Positions 10,001-18,971 of a stretch of DNA of 64,000 nucleotides are shown in pieces. The notes beneath the pieces were generated by a model, which was given only the letters and a program-made list of their open reading frames with translations, was not told the DNA's origin and did no database searches. The position numbers and the translations under genes were made by a program. The first letter of the stretch is position 1. Each line of letters starts with the position of its first letter. This DNA is from Segatella baroniae B14. GTDB lineage: Bacteria > Bacteroidota > Bacteroidia > Bacteroidales > Bacteroidaceae. Location: positions 424,001 to 488,000 of the forward strand of contig NZ_CP091800.1 in assembly GCF_022024235.1 (NCBI RefSeq). The letters are read 5' to 3'.

Positions 10001-10621
10001 AATGGTCTGATAACCTGTTACAACTACCTCATTCAGGCGGTTGTCTGATATCATCCTGATATTCTGTTTTATGTCAACCGTTCCCTGTGCGAAATCTGAC
10101 GTGTGAGTCTGCATGCCCAGATAAGCATACTCCAACTGACAGACTGTCGTGGGGGCATTGATGACGTAATGACCGGTATTATCCGTTACCGTCTGTATAC
10201 CCTTGTCTTTCACTCTGACAACAGCACCTGGCAGTGGCTCACCCTGATCATCACGTACCACGCCCTCAATATGGCGAGTACGCCCTTTCTGGTCGCGATG
10301 GGTGATGGTGACGATACTGCCATTGATGGTGTATTTGCACCCTAGCTGTTTGAGTACATCGCCCAACACACGTTCTGCAGACACATCCTTCACGCTGATC
10401 GTCACCAACGGCAGTTGCCTGATAAGTTCTGAGCTACAGACGAAGTCGAGCCCCGTCTGTTTCTTCATCTCCGCCAAGAATTCCTTCACTCCAACTTTGG
10501 TCAGGGTGAAGGTCACGGGCTTGTTTTTGACCGTCTGAGCCGTAGCGGGCAGCAAAGTCGCCGTACCCGCCAACAGAATCAAGACCAATACAAGCCGTCT
10601 CATAGTTGTCTTAACTTGCAT
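7040..10621 (-). CDS. SusC/RagA TonB-linked outer-membrane transporter with STN signalling domain
   Basis: 1193 aa. A signal peptide ends in PATAQ near residue 29. Then comes an STN domain (~33-108; VTFTLTKVGVKEFLAEM, VTISVKDVSAERVLGDVL), a carboxypeptidase-regulatory-like domain (~115-200), and a plug with NEVVVTGYQTISKERATGS, PLVVIDGFPVMD and FLKDAAAASIWGARSANGVI. The 22-strand-type barrel follows. The STN domain is what contacts a FecR anti-sigma protein in the periplasm, and the FecR and sigma genes lie directly upstream, so this is a transporter that also signals (cell-surface signalling). It heads the SusC-SusD-thioredoxin part of the operon, 8 bases after fecR. All expected domains are present. 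Confidence 0.96.
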   Translation of the reverse strand: MQVKTTMRRLVLVLILLAGTATLLPATAQTVKNKPVTFTLTKVGVKEFLAEMKKQTGLDFVCSSELIRQLPLVTISVKDVSAERVLGDVLKQLGCKYTINGSIVTITHRDQKGRTRHIEGVVRDDQGEPLPGAVVRVKDKGIQTVTDNTGHYVINAPTTVCQLEYAYLGMQTHTSDFAQGTVDIKQNIRMISDNRLNEVVVTGYQTISKERATGSFTILKHNDIEKRHTGNLSLALDGLVAGMQSVDDGRGGKTITIRGTSTMNADYTPLVVIDGFPVMDNPSSGASTNPNLNALERINPKDIESITFLKDAAAASIWGARSANGVIVITTKKGQKDGQWTVEGSTQLTIAKKQNVHQLTNLTSASQTINYEKWLFEKSMISSPYSRNITNLYSGLTKSQLLLYQGYNWGTMDMAEMNRQLADLASLDNTKQIRDNLLQRPLQSMTNVALSGGIGQWGTRFSVEFIHEKGDFLGSRNNQWKMDWQNEYQINKYVSLNLGLNLVNDNRHSSQIGISNLSILSPYEMLVNSDGSYACHFHGSYNSDVLNMFDWSGFTYHNMNYNLLQEARSRRQRVNNTQFRLQAGLQVNIIDGLRFNSKFQFESSRYTQKRTNDEESFYTRYYVNYYTPGDMDGNALGISAVPAGDLVINDKGKNHSNLFRNDLTFDKVLGEKHAINAVIGNEISNYYYESWTNPYLWGVTATNGGTVGQEGYVDTMDGSQSSIMGVPQNGKEHVYDSWNHNRFVSFYGNVAYMFDDRYGVSFSARSDASNLITSKPKYRWSPLWSVGAIWNLANESWLSKTDLVNRLTLRLTYGQNGNAATASSAHTTVSISSSSVDEWTGQYPGSIYDYGNPTLRWEKTAITNIGLDFALLNNHLFGSVDVYNKKSTDVLGSVNIAAVNGTSSASFNNAELTNKGIELSLGAQGAIGDFTLSGNLTYSYNKNEVTKLYTEINNVSDFLNSDYIPGYAMSPIFTFEYGGLNNGVPCVLDTEGNKYSINDESLFYLPWKSLLHYQGTTIAPHTAGLNFTVQWKTISLSAYMNGRFGGKMTMPQFNYNYITSWGEKSNVLAQVGDLMDSSGSVITTPTNMMPLPTVDDDGNPISLMSYSGWSMYPRSLNMAVEDASYIYLSEIDLNYQLPHKWLTGLRLKDVSVFGKLENVGLIWAANSKNYHPDYLPGSYRPELTCTIGASIKF

Positions 10622-10628
10622 CTTTTAT

Positions 10629-11690
10629 TTATTTAATGGTTATCACATTTCCTTCAGTACGAATATCAACCTCAGCCACAGTGGCAATAGCCTCTAACGA
10701 GGCATTTATTTCATTGTAGCGACTCAGAATTCCAGTAAACAAAATCTCACGACTCGGCTCACTAAGGAACTGTACCTTCATGCCATACCAACGGGAAAGT
10801 ACATCCATCAATCGCCAAAGTTGACAGTCCTCAAAAACAAAATGTCCAGTGTTCCAAGCAACGTACGGCTCTACATCGATATTTTCCATTAGACATTGAT
10901 TATCGTTTATTGAACATTTCTGCTTGGGGCGCATGAGTTGTTCTGAACTACCTGAAGGGGTTACACCTACAGAGCCGTTTACGAGAACGATTTCCGTGCT
11001 ATTCTTGCCTCGCGTAGAGACGTTAAACTCTGTGCCATAAGCAGTTGCCATACCTTGTGGAGTGTGGACTCTAAAGGGATGAAGACGATCTTTGGCTACC
11101 ATGAAGTAGGCCTCGCCGTCAAGTAACACGTCACGAGTATTGCCTACAAATTTTTCGGGATATATAATGTGCGTATTATAATTAAGATGTACTAACGAGC
11201 CATCCGGAAGTGTCAGCCAAAATTCTTTATTACTACGCGTGGTTACTTGCTTGGCAGTAAGCAATTGCTCCACCACTTCATCCTCTTGGATATGGTAGGT
11301 TGAGTGTAGATTCTCACTTACTGTCTGTGTACCCAAATTTTGTACAAAAGGGGTTACAGAAGCCTCTTGTCGACCACTTTTCTGACTCATTGCTATGGCG
11401 TGCTGTACTTCCTCAGACACCGTTGGCGGGATAACTTTAGCGTATTGCCACCACCAAAATAGGCCACATACCAAAAACGCAGCAACAGCGGCAACCATGG
11501 CATATCGGTAGCGTCTGCATAATTCCAGACGGGGACTTCTGGTCATAGTTCCCGTTCTCATCAGCATCTGCTTCAGCGCCTTCTCTGCATCTGTCGCGGC
11601 ATAGTCATCGTAGCGTCTGACGAGATCCTCGTCTTCCCCACAATGTTCTTGAATATCATGGAGCAAGTTATCTAGCGTTTCTTTGTTCAT
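10629..11690 (-). CDS. FecR-family anti-sigma factor
   Basis: 353 aa. It has a cytoplasmic N-terminal helical part (~1-75), one membrane helix (~82-100, AVAAFLVCGLFWWW) and a periplasmic FecR domain (~170-270; FWLTLPDGSLVHLN, DVLLDGEAYFMVAKD, FRVHTPQGMATAYGTEFNV). At the end is a DUF4974-type module (~280-353; FEDCQLWRLMDVLSRWYGM). Known: such proteins hold an ECF sigma factor at the membrane until the STN domain of the partner receptor signals. It sits between the sigma gene (11756-12337) and the STN-SusC gene, the classic order for this circuit in Bacteroidota. Confidence 0.95.
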   Translation of the reverse strand: MNKETLDNLLHDIQEHCGEDEDLVRRYDDYAATDAEKALKQMLMRTGTMTRSPRLELCRRYRYAMVAAVAAFLVCGLFWWWQYAKVIPPTVSEEVQHAIAMSQKSGRQEASVTPFVQNLGTQTVSENLHSTYHIQEDEVVEQLLTAKQVTTRSNKEFWLTLPDGSLVHLNYNTHIIYPEKFVGNTRDVLLDGEAYFMVAKDRLHPFRVHTPQGMATAYGTEFNVSTRGKNSTEIVLVNGSVGVTPSGSSEQLMRPKQKCSINDNQCLMENIDVEPYVAWNTGHFVFEDCQLWRLMDVLSRWYGMKVQFLSEPSREILFTGILSRYNEINASLEAIATVAEVDIRTEGNVITIK

Positions 11691-11755
11691 ATAAACCCTT
11701 TTTTATCTCTATACGCATGAACACTCAAAAAGGGTACAAGTTTGTGCAAAAAAAA

Positions 11756-12337
11756 TCAAGCAAATATAATCATCATCAGTGCTGCTGCCTCGGGAGAGAG
11801 CGACTTGCGCATTTTCTCAATTCCCCTCAGACGAATCTTTTTCACAGTATTGACACTTATCTGCATCGCCTCTGCAATCTCGTGATTCTTTTTTCCTTCC
11901 ATGATATGTAGAAAAACTTCGCGATGTTTTTCTGGCATTTCATCAAGTGCCATGAATAACTGGCGATACAGTTCCTCTTTGTGCTGAACCAAATCACCGT
12001 TATCATCTGTCTGCATCTCCCGATAGATCTGTTCCACATGGATTGCATGCTTCTGCGTAACCTGTTGACGTCTCAGATAAGTGATACTCTCATTTCTCAC
12101 AGCATTAAATAGATAGGCCTTCAACATACCTATCGTTTTGAATGTATTTTTATTTTTCCATGATCCATAGAAAGTTTCCTGAACGATATCTTCAGCAATA
12201 TTCCTACCACCCACCATCTGCATGGCATAAGCAACCATAGCCTTATAGAAATGCCTATAAAGCATGGTTAGCGCTGCATTGTCCCATCGATGGATAACGT
12301 CAAGACTCAGTGGTTTTATGTAATTTCCCTCTTGCAT
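11756..12337 (-). CDS. ECF-type RNA polymerase sigma factor
   Basis: 193 aa. Region 2 is seen at ~20-90 (LYRHFYKAMVAYAMQMV, AEDIVQETFYGSWK, AYLFNAVRNESITYLRR) and region 4 at ~125-180 (ALDEMPEKHREVFLHIMEGKKNHEIAEAM, VNTVKKI). The length suits ECF sigma factors. Its partner anti-sigma gene begins 65 bases downstream. It should direct transcription of the SusC-SusD operon behind it, and perhaps of itself. A -7-like CAAAATTA (12346-12353) lies only 8 bases before the ATG, and a 9-bp inverted repeat (12408-12433) lies further upstream; either may set its own expression. Confidence 0.95.
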   Translation of the reverse strand: MQEGNYIKPLSLDVIHRWDNAALTMLYRHFYKAMVAYAMQMVGGRNIAEDIVQETFYGSWKNKNTFKTIGMLKAYLFNAVRNESITYLRRQQVTQKHAIHVEQIYREMQTDDNGDLVQHKEELYRQLFMALDEMPEKHREVFLHIMEGKKNHEIAEAMQISVNTVKKIRLRGIEKMRKSLSPEAAALMMIIFA

Positions 12338-12407
12338 TTTGATTCCAAAATTACTGAAAAGATTTCATATTGAAATGCTTTTCTGCTATTTTTTATCTGT
12401 TTTGTAA

Positions 12408-12433
12408 AAATATACCATGTTTACGGTATATTT
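12408..12433. promoter_or_regulatory. inverted repeat upstream of the sigma-factor gene
   Basis: Perfect 9-bp arms AAATATACC (12408-12416) and GGTATATTT (12425-12433) around an 8-base spacer, about 70-95 bases upstream of the sigma start. It could be an operator or a weak hairpin; no T-tract identifies it as a terminator. Confidence 0.4.
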
Positions 12434-12452
12434 CATTAAGCGAGGATTATAG

Positions 12453-12562
12453 GTGATATTATCGGTAATCATAAATACACTTAAAGGAGACTAGCATCAC
12501 TGCTAATCTCCTTTTCAAGTAGAGTAGATAAATTTCCATAATTAAGAAATTTAATTTTTTCG
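12453..12562. repeat. ~110-bp intergenic direct repeat, copy 2
   Basis: Second copy of the element at 4491-4602, in the same orientation and nearly identical. It lies about 75 bases beyond the stop of the second SusD gene (12636). Both copies therefore follow the 3' end of a minus-strand uptake operon, and the 7.9 kb between them is exactly one sigma-FecR-SusC-SusD-thioredoxin unit. Confidence 0.9.
12483..12514. terminator. bidirectional hairpin terminator inside repeat copy 2
   Basis: Same hairpin as at 4521-4552: arms at 12483-12495 and 12502-12514. It would end the minus-strand SusC-SusD operon (17450-12636). Confidence 0.75.
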
Positions 12563-12635
12563 TATTTATAATTTTTTGATAATCATCTCATGCCTTTCAA
12601 CGTTATCAATAGAATTGATGTGTTGAGTATTTTGA

Positions 12636-14219
12636 TTACTTATTAGCAGGGTGATCATATGTAGAAGTACGTACATCCCAGTACATCTTGCTGTAGTAAT
12701 TATTGGTACCATCCTGGAGCTTTGCAACAGCAGCTTTCCAGTTAGCACCGTTTAATGTACTTTCGTTGGTAGGATACTTCACACGAGAAATGATATCCCC
12801 TTTAGTATCGCTCAATGGAGAGAATTTATACTTGGTAGTGCCTAGTATTGCAGAATACTCATTAGGGCGAACAATCTGTTCTGGATAACCTGTACGGCGA
12901 ATCTCAGTCCATGCTTCAGTACCATTGCAGAAGAGATCAAGATACTTCTGGATAGCTACGGTCTCAGCATCAACTCTGCCAGAAACGGCTGATACATAAG
13001 TATCTATATCTTCGGCAGAGATAACGCCACCTGCTAAGTTAGACCAGTATTCGATAGATGCACGTACACCTTCTTCGTAATCACTCTTGTTATAACCATT
13101 GTACTCTGCTTCGATAAACTTCTGTTCTGCATAAGTCATCAATGGTACTGCAAAGTTTTTGGTCAGACACAATGGTGGGTTAGAGGACCAGTTGGTAACT
13201 TTATCCTGAGAATAAAGTTTAGCCTGGATACCAGTCTGAGTAGCTACTGCCATACCGTTATAGTCACCATTTGCGTTAGGAGAAGAGTAAATCTGCAAAC
13301 GTGGGTCTACTACACCTTCCCATGGATGTGATTTCTGGTTCAAAGTATCAGGTTGACCTTTTAGCAAGTCAGCAAGAGTCTTGTTCAAGCTGAAGTCGTT
13401 ACGTCTGTCAACGAAGTAACCCTCGTATAACTTACAATAGTCGGTACCAGAACTTACATACTTAAAATTAGCAGCATCATCATTGCTTGTCATCACACCA
13501 CTGGCAAGAGCCTCCTTGATGTATGTTTTCCAGTTAGAATCAACCTTAGAGAGGTGGATGGCCAAACGGCATTTCAGCGAGTTACCAAACTTTTTCCACT
13601 TTGATGCATCACCGTTATAGATAATATCGCCCGATGTAAAAGCTACTTCGTTCTCATCGATCATATTTACAGCCTCAGTCAATTCATTGATCATATTCGT
13701 GTAAATATCTTTCTGATCATCGTAAGCAGCATAGAGTATACCTTCGTCTTCCAGTTTCGCCACTTCAGAGTATGGTACGTTGCCCCATGTATCAGTGATG
13801 ACATCCATCAACCACACCTTCATAATCTTGGCAGCAGCAATCTGGTTGGCATTAGCACCATATGCAGAGTTTGTAGCAGCGTGATTATTCTGATTCTCCT
13901 TAATTACCTTATCAAAGTTAGCAATACCCTGATACAGATAATTAAAGTAACTGTTGTTTACAGATTCACGAATCTGGTAACGGTCTTCCTCTGTATAGTT
14001 AATCTGGCTCCATTGCTGTGCATAAGCCAAACACTGGCGGCCACTAAACCATACATCGTAGATATTATCCATAGTCCATTTTTGAGCACCTTCCATCAAC
14101 ATATTAGATGGAACAGCCGATGCATTGTTAGGACTCACATTCATTTGCTCCAAGTCGCTGCACGCAGTGGCAGAAAGAGCGATGCATCCTGCATATATAT
14201 ACTTTAAAAACTTATTCAT
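12636..14219 (-). CDS. SusD-like (SusD_2 type) nutrient-binding lipoprotein
   Basis: About 527 aa from the ATG at 14219; another ATG lies two codons upstream at 14225. A GGGAG eight bases before the second ATG favours it. There is a lipoprotein signal (KFLKYIYAGCIALSATAC). The mature start SDLEQMNVSPNNASAVPSNMLMEGA and the motifs YAQQWSQINYTEEDRY, AAAKIMKVWLMDVITDTWGNVPYSEV and YAEQKFIEAEYNGY are those of the SusD-like_2 branch (PF12771 type), distinct from the RagB-type SusD at 5444. Known role: surface capture of a ligand for the adjacent SusC. It follows that SusC by about 20 bases. The terminator in repeat copy 2 follows it. Confidence 0.93.
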   Translation of the reverse strand: MNKFLKYIYAGCIALSATACSDLEQMNVSPNNASAVPSNMLMEGAQKWTMDNIYDVWFSGRQCLAYAQQWSQINYTEEDRYQIRESVNNSYFNYLYQGIANFDKVIKENQNNHAATNSAYGANANQIAAAKIMKVWLMDVITDTWGNVPYSEVAKLEDEGILYAAYDDQKDIYTNMINELTEAVNMIDENEVAFTSGDIIYNGDASKWKKFGNSLKCRLAIHLSKVDSNWKTYIKEALASGVMTSNDDAANFKYVSSGTDYCKLYEGYFVDRRNDFSLNKTLADLLKGQPDTLNQKSHPWEGVVDPRLQIYSSPNANGDYNGMAVATQTGIQAKLYSQDKVTNWSSNPPLCLTKNFAVPLMTYAEQKFIEAEYNGYNKSDYEEGVRASIEYWSNLAGGVISAEDIDTYVSAVSGRVDAETVAIQKYLDLFCNGTEAWTEIRRTGYPEQIVRPNEYSAILGTTKYKFSPLSDTKGDIISRVKYPTNESTLNGANWKAAVAKLQDGTNNYYSKMYWDVRTSTYDHPANK

Positions 14220-14238
14220 TGTCATTTCTCCCTATCAA

Positions 14239-17200
14239 TTAAAATTTGAGATTTACAGTAAAACCATAGCTGGCTACCATTGGAGTAGCACCACCCTCGA
14301 TACCCTGAACGTTACCAGATGAGGTGACAATCATTTCTGGGTCAAAGTGCTTGGTATCAGGACCCCATACGGCCAAGTTGCGACCATAAGCAGAGAGGCG
14401 AAGATACTTTACAAAATAGTTTGGATTCAACTTGAAGGTGTAACCCAGGTTGATTTCGCGGAGTTTGATGTAGTCAGAACGTAATACATTCTGTGCACCA
14501 GGACCAGTATAATAGTTCTCAAAGTAATCACGTGCATCTACAGTCTTGGTATTTACACCAGTACTCTTGTATGTACCATCAGCATTCTTGATGAGGTTAC
14601 CGCTTTCATCTACAGCAGCAACATATCCCTGTGCTACGATACCATTCTCACGAACACCATTAGCTGCAGTTTCTTCGAACATACCGCAATATGTACCCCA
14701 CATCTGTGTGGTAGAGAAGAAGTGACCACCCTTAGAGAAGTCAAACTGTATGCTTGCATCGAAGTTCTTATAGCGGAATGTGTTGTTCCATCCACCTGTA
14801 AAGTCAGGGAAGATGTTAGCAACACTTACGTAAGAATCGGTAGCCAAATACTGACCTGTTTCTGGATCAACCAATTTGTGACCCTCTGAATCATAGAGGA
14901 AGTCTTTCGTACGGATGACACCATATTCTTCACCAACAACAGCACCGATTTCAGCTGCGAATGGAGCGCTGGCGATACGATAGTAATCTACACCATCGGT
15001 AAGACTCTTCACCTTGTTCTTGTTAGAAGAGAGGGTGAGGTTGGTGTTCCACTCAAAGTCTCTATTCTTGATAGGTGTAGCATGGAGTGCGAACTCAATA
15101 CCGCTGTTAGAGATTTCACCAGAGTTGATCATCTTATACAGATAACCGGTTGTACCTGATACAGACAAAGGAAGAATTTCGTCCTTAGTATTGGTATGAT
15201 AGTAGGTGAAGTCGAAACCTAAACGATTATTCAAGAACGATGCCTCGAGACCGATTTCGAATGAAGTGGTAGACTCTGGTTTCAAGTCGGCATTATTTAA
15301 TGTGTTAGGTAAGCGATAACCTGGAGTATTACTGTCGATATTGGTATACTGTGTATAGGTAGAATAGATCTGATAAGGATCGGTATCGTTACCTACTTGA
15401 GAGAAACCAGCACGAATCTTACCGTATGACAACCAAGGTGCTTTTTCCTTCAAAACCTCAGAGAACAACCAGCTGGCTGATACAGAAGGGTATACGTAGG
15501 TGTTATTGCTAGAAGGAAGAGCAGAAGACTTATCACCACGAAGAGTAGCCTCCAAATAAAGTTGGTCTTTATAGCCCACTGTTACATCAGCAAAGAGAGA
15601 GTTAGTACCCTTTTCACGCTTTAAGTTATCTGATGTTGGTGTAGATATAGAGTTGGCTAGATTATAGAAGTCAGCGATAGCAAGACCGCCCTTTGTCGTA
15701 CCATAAAGATACTCATAGTGGCGCTTCATGATATTGGCACCGACATTGGCACTCAGACTGAAATCCTTAAATTTCTGAGCATATTGCAACATAAACTCGT
15801 GGTTGATTTCATACTGTTGACGACTATACTCTGAATATTTAGACTCCTCTTGTGAACCGACAGCATTACGCTCATACTGCTTGTCTACATAAAAGTCAAG
15901 ATTAGCCTTATACTGGAATTTCAACTCAGGAAGAATCTGATAGCTGAAACCGAGATTACCATAAATACGGTTACGAACATCATTTTCATAAGTCTTATAG
16001 CGGCTCCAGTATACATTGTTGTGGTAAGCTGGAGTAGGATCATCTACGCTATTACGGTTCCAGGTAGCCTGTGTTCCGTCTGGATACATATAGTATTCTT
16101 CCAGCTCGTTCATATTTAGCTGACGCTGACCCCACTGTGTGAACTTAACCATGATGTTATTATCACCATAACCAGTATCCTGACGACCCTTGGTACGGTT
16201 ATTAAAGTAGTTCACATTCGTGAAGATATTCAGTTTCTTATCCTTGCTGGTTACGTTACCTGTAACATTCAGTGTATTTTTATACTGACTACTGTTTGGT
16301 AAATAGCCCTTCAGATCAGTATTGGTATAAGATACACGGAAAGAACCATTGTCTAGAGCCTGAGATACGGCAATATTATTGGTGAAAGAAACACCGGTAT
16401 TAAAGAAGTCACGATAGTCAGAAGAAGCAGGACTCCAAGCCGATGTCGTAGGATCGCCTACTTTGCCATTTGCTTCCCATTTCGCAAGATCATACCATGA
16501 AAGTACCTGTCGGCCATCGAGTTTTGGACCCCAGCTTTCATCCATACCGTAATCTACAGTAGTATATTCTTTACCATTGATAATAGCTGTGCCGAAATCA
16601 TCTTCGCCATAACCACCACCATATTCGCTCTGCAGTTTAGGCAATTTAGTAACAGACTCAAAACCGACAGTTGAAGTAAAGTCTACCTGTAAGTCTTTAC
16701 CCTTAGCATGCTTTGTAGTAATCATGATAACACCGTTAGCAGCACGGCTACCATAAAGAGCTGTAGCAGCAGCACCCTTCAATACAGAGATATTTTCGAT
16801 ATCATCAGGGTTGATATCCTGTACCAAGTTACCGTAGTCGTAACCACCAGCACCGCGAGCGGTACTTGTGCTGTTGTAGTCAGTACCCTCGATAGGCACA
16901 CCATCTACAACGAAAAGAGGCTGGTTATTACCAGAAAGTGAGTTGTTACCACGAATCAAAATCTTAGACGAGCCACCCATGCTACCAGCACCAGATGAGA
17001 TACTCAAACCAGCTACTTTACCCTGAAGTGCATTAACAGGGTTGCTCAAACCACCACGGCTTTTCAGCAAATCAGAACCAGCTACCTCACTGACCGCATA
17101 ACCCAGTGCTTTCTTTTCACGAGAAACGCCTAAGGCTGTAACTACAACCTCGTTCAATAATTTGTTATCTGGATCTAGGCTTATTCGCAAGTTACCAGAG

Positions 17201-17450
17201 GCATTTACTGTTTTTTGCTGCATTCCCAGATACGAAATAACGAGTTTTGCACCACTTGGTACTGATAACGAGAACTTACCATCAACATCGGTAAGTGTTC
17301 CCGTTTTAGTTCCAGCGACGATGACAGAAGCACCAACTACTGGTAAGCCATCTTCGCTGAAATTACGGTACCCTGGACTTGTGTTTGTGCCATTGCTATT
17401 CCGCAACTGAGGAATGAGCATGCCAAAATTGTCGTAAGTCTTTTTTCCAT
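14239..17450 (-). CDS. SusC/RagA TonB-linked outer-membrane transporter, frameshifted near the N-terminus
   Basis: The long frame (to 17421) encodes about 1050 aa of a SusC protein. It begins inside the regulatory beta-sandwich (SEDGLPVVGASVIV...), then shows the plug (NEVVVTALGVSREKKALGYAV, PLFVVDGVPIEG, VLKGAAATALYGSRAANGVI) and barrel, and ends in GFTVNLKF. Its apparent first residues (MLIPQLRNSN...) are not protein-like. In the next frame an ATG at 17450 starts a proper signal peptide, MEKRLTTILACSFLSCGIAM followed by AQTQVQGTVIS, which runs into a TAG. The two frames join if one base is restored near 17357. So this is a SusC gene with a single-base deletion, or a sequencing error. As written, the protein would lack a signal peptide and not reach the outer membrane. 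No sigma/FecR partner or STN domain is seen. Confidence 0.9.
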
Positions 17451-17582
17451 AAAATCTCTCTTTAAACTAAATGTTCTAGTTATAAGTATTATTCACATTT
17501 TCTCTCTCAAATCATCTTGCAGAAGTAGTAATAAAGGTAGACAAAATCGGCAAGATTCTTACGATTTGATCCTTAACAGTTG

Positions 17583-17614
17583 CAAATATAAATCAAATTT
17601 ATTAAACATACAAA
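17583..17614 (-). promoter_or_regulatory. Bacteroidota-type promoter of the second SusC-SusD operon
   Basis: Read on the minus strand: TTTG (17614-17611), 20-base spacer, TATATTTG (17590-17583). This fits the -33/-7 consensus. Transcription would start near 17578, leaving a leader of about 130 bases before the ATG at 17450, which supports 17450 as the true start. Confidence 0.6.
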
Positions 17615-18108
17615 TATTTTTCTTCTTTTTTGTTAGAAAATAGCTTTTTTATGTTACATTCTAATACTAAAAGTATGGTATATGATTATAAATAGAAATT
17701 TTATGTATGTTTTGCTTCGCAATCTGTTAAGTAAGCCTAGCTTCTTCCACTCTTCCGATGGTTAAAAGAATAGTCTATTTTGTTCTTTTTAATTTTATTT
17801 GCTGTTTTCCTTTCATAGTGCAAGGTGTTAGTGCTGTTTATGTGTTCTTTTGTTATGTTATGTATGCAAAAATAATCAAAACGTTATTTATTTACGTTAT
17901 TAATTAGCAATAATTTATTAAATATCTTGTAATGATTACAAAATGATAGTTTTATCTTTTATTTAGCTATTGATATAAAAGTAATGCGGTTATAATTGTT
18001 TCTATTTGATAGATGTTTGATAATTTTTGAAGAGCGATAGGGGATATGTAGATATTGATTGGCTGGAATATACGAAGTAGTATATATTCGAGTGCAAAAA
18101 GCTAAGGA
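17615..18108. other. AT-rich intergenic stretch, nothing defined
   Basis: About 490 bases between the SusC promoter and the HAD phosphatase gene. It is strongly AT-rich with many T runs and has no open frame with protein character. It may hold far-upstream control elements of the SusC operon, but I cannot name one. Confidence 0.5.
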
Positions 18109-18837
18109 TTATAGCATTTCTTGTATTTGGCTGAGTTTATCAGTCGTCAGCAGAATATGCGAATCCATATCTTTTTGCACATTCCATCGGTTGAACCAGA
18201 TGGCATCGAGCCCATAGCCAAGTGCACCAAGAATATCCGTATTATAATTATCGCCAATCATGAGTGTGGAGTCCTTGTCAGCTCCCGTAATATGAAGTGC
18301 ATAATCAAAGAAACCCTTGCCAGGCTTGTTTTCTCCTGCATCTTCACTGAGTATAATATGGTCGAAATACTGGAGCATATCCGAAGCTTGCAGCTTCTTA
18401 TATTGTACTTCATGGAAGCCATTACTACAGATTGACAGATGATAGCCCTCGTTACGAAGATACTGCATTAAATGGTGTGCTCCCTCCACGGTACCCGGTT
18501 TGCAAGAGCAGAGATCGAGATATTGGTCACTCACCTCACGGCAGAAATCGTCAGTTAGCCAACTTGTATCTGTGCCTGGCAGGCAACATTCAAGGATAGG
18601 GCGTCTGAATCGTTCTACGATGAGCACATCACGTGTCATCTCTTTGCGGGTATACCGTGCCCACACATCCTCGTTAGTTGTCCAGTATGCAGTAACGAAT
18701 GCATCGAAATCAGGAATCATGTTAGACCAAGAACGGAGCTCGTAAAGTTCGCGTAGAGCGATTGAATTATTACCACGAGTATCATAGAGTGTATCATCGA
18801 AGTCGATGAACAGGTGAGTATATTTCGGATTTTTCAT
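18109..18837 (-). CDS. HAD-superfamily hydrolase, YjjG-like nucleotidase
   Basis: 242 aa from the ATG at 18837. The HAD signature motifs are present: I DFDDTLYD (nucleophile Asp12, acid Asp14), II SICSNGF, a lysine in the segment around ENKPGKGFFDYAL (motif III), and IV MIGDNYNTDILGA. The helical cap (~20-90) and overall length match the YjjG family (noncanonical pyrimidine nucleotidase, which hydrolyses modified nucleoside monophosphates) better than other HAD families. Substrate assignment is by family likeness only. The start is chosen because a full promoter lies at 18843-18873; a longer frame would start inside it. The mRNA would then be almost leaderless. Confidence 0.88.
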   Translation of the reverse strand: MKNPKYTHLFIDFDDTLYDTRGNNSIALRELYELRSWSNMIPDFDAFVTAYWTTNEDVWARYTRKEMTRDVLIVERFRRPILECCLPGTDTSWLTDDFCREVSDQYLDLCSCKPGTVEGAHHLMQYLRNEGYHLSICSNGFHEVQYKKLQASDMLQYFDHIILSEDAGENKPGKGFFDYALHITGADKDSTLMIGDNYNTDILGALGYGLDAIWFNRWNVQKDMDSHILLTTDKLSQIQEML

Positions 18838-18842
18838 GTGTG

Positions 18843-18873
18843 CAAAGGTACGAAAAAAAAATATTGTTATCAA
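18843..18873 (-). promoter_or_regulatory. promoter of the YjjG-like gene, giving a near-leaderless mRNA
   Basis: Minus strand: TTG (18873-18871), 20-base spacer, TACCTTTG (18850-18843), matching the Bacteroidota consensus. Only five bases separate the -7 box from the ATG at 18837. Confidence 0.65.
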
Positions 18874-18971
18874 TTATGTGTCGTTTTATGTTGACTTGGA
18901 CATGCCTAATAGCTTACTTATAATGGAAATAGAATATTTGTTCAACTCGCTCATGCATGATAAGTTATAAA

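Noticed and set aside
17340-17450. Programmed frameshift in the SusC gene
   Set aside because: No slippery heptamer or run of identical bases at the junction, and SusC genes are not known to use frameshifting; a deletion or sequencing error is simpler.
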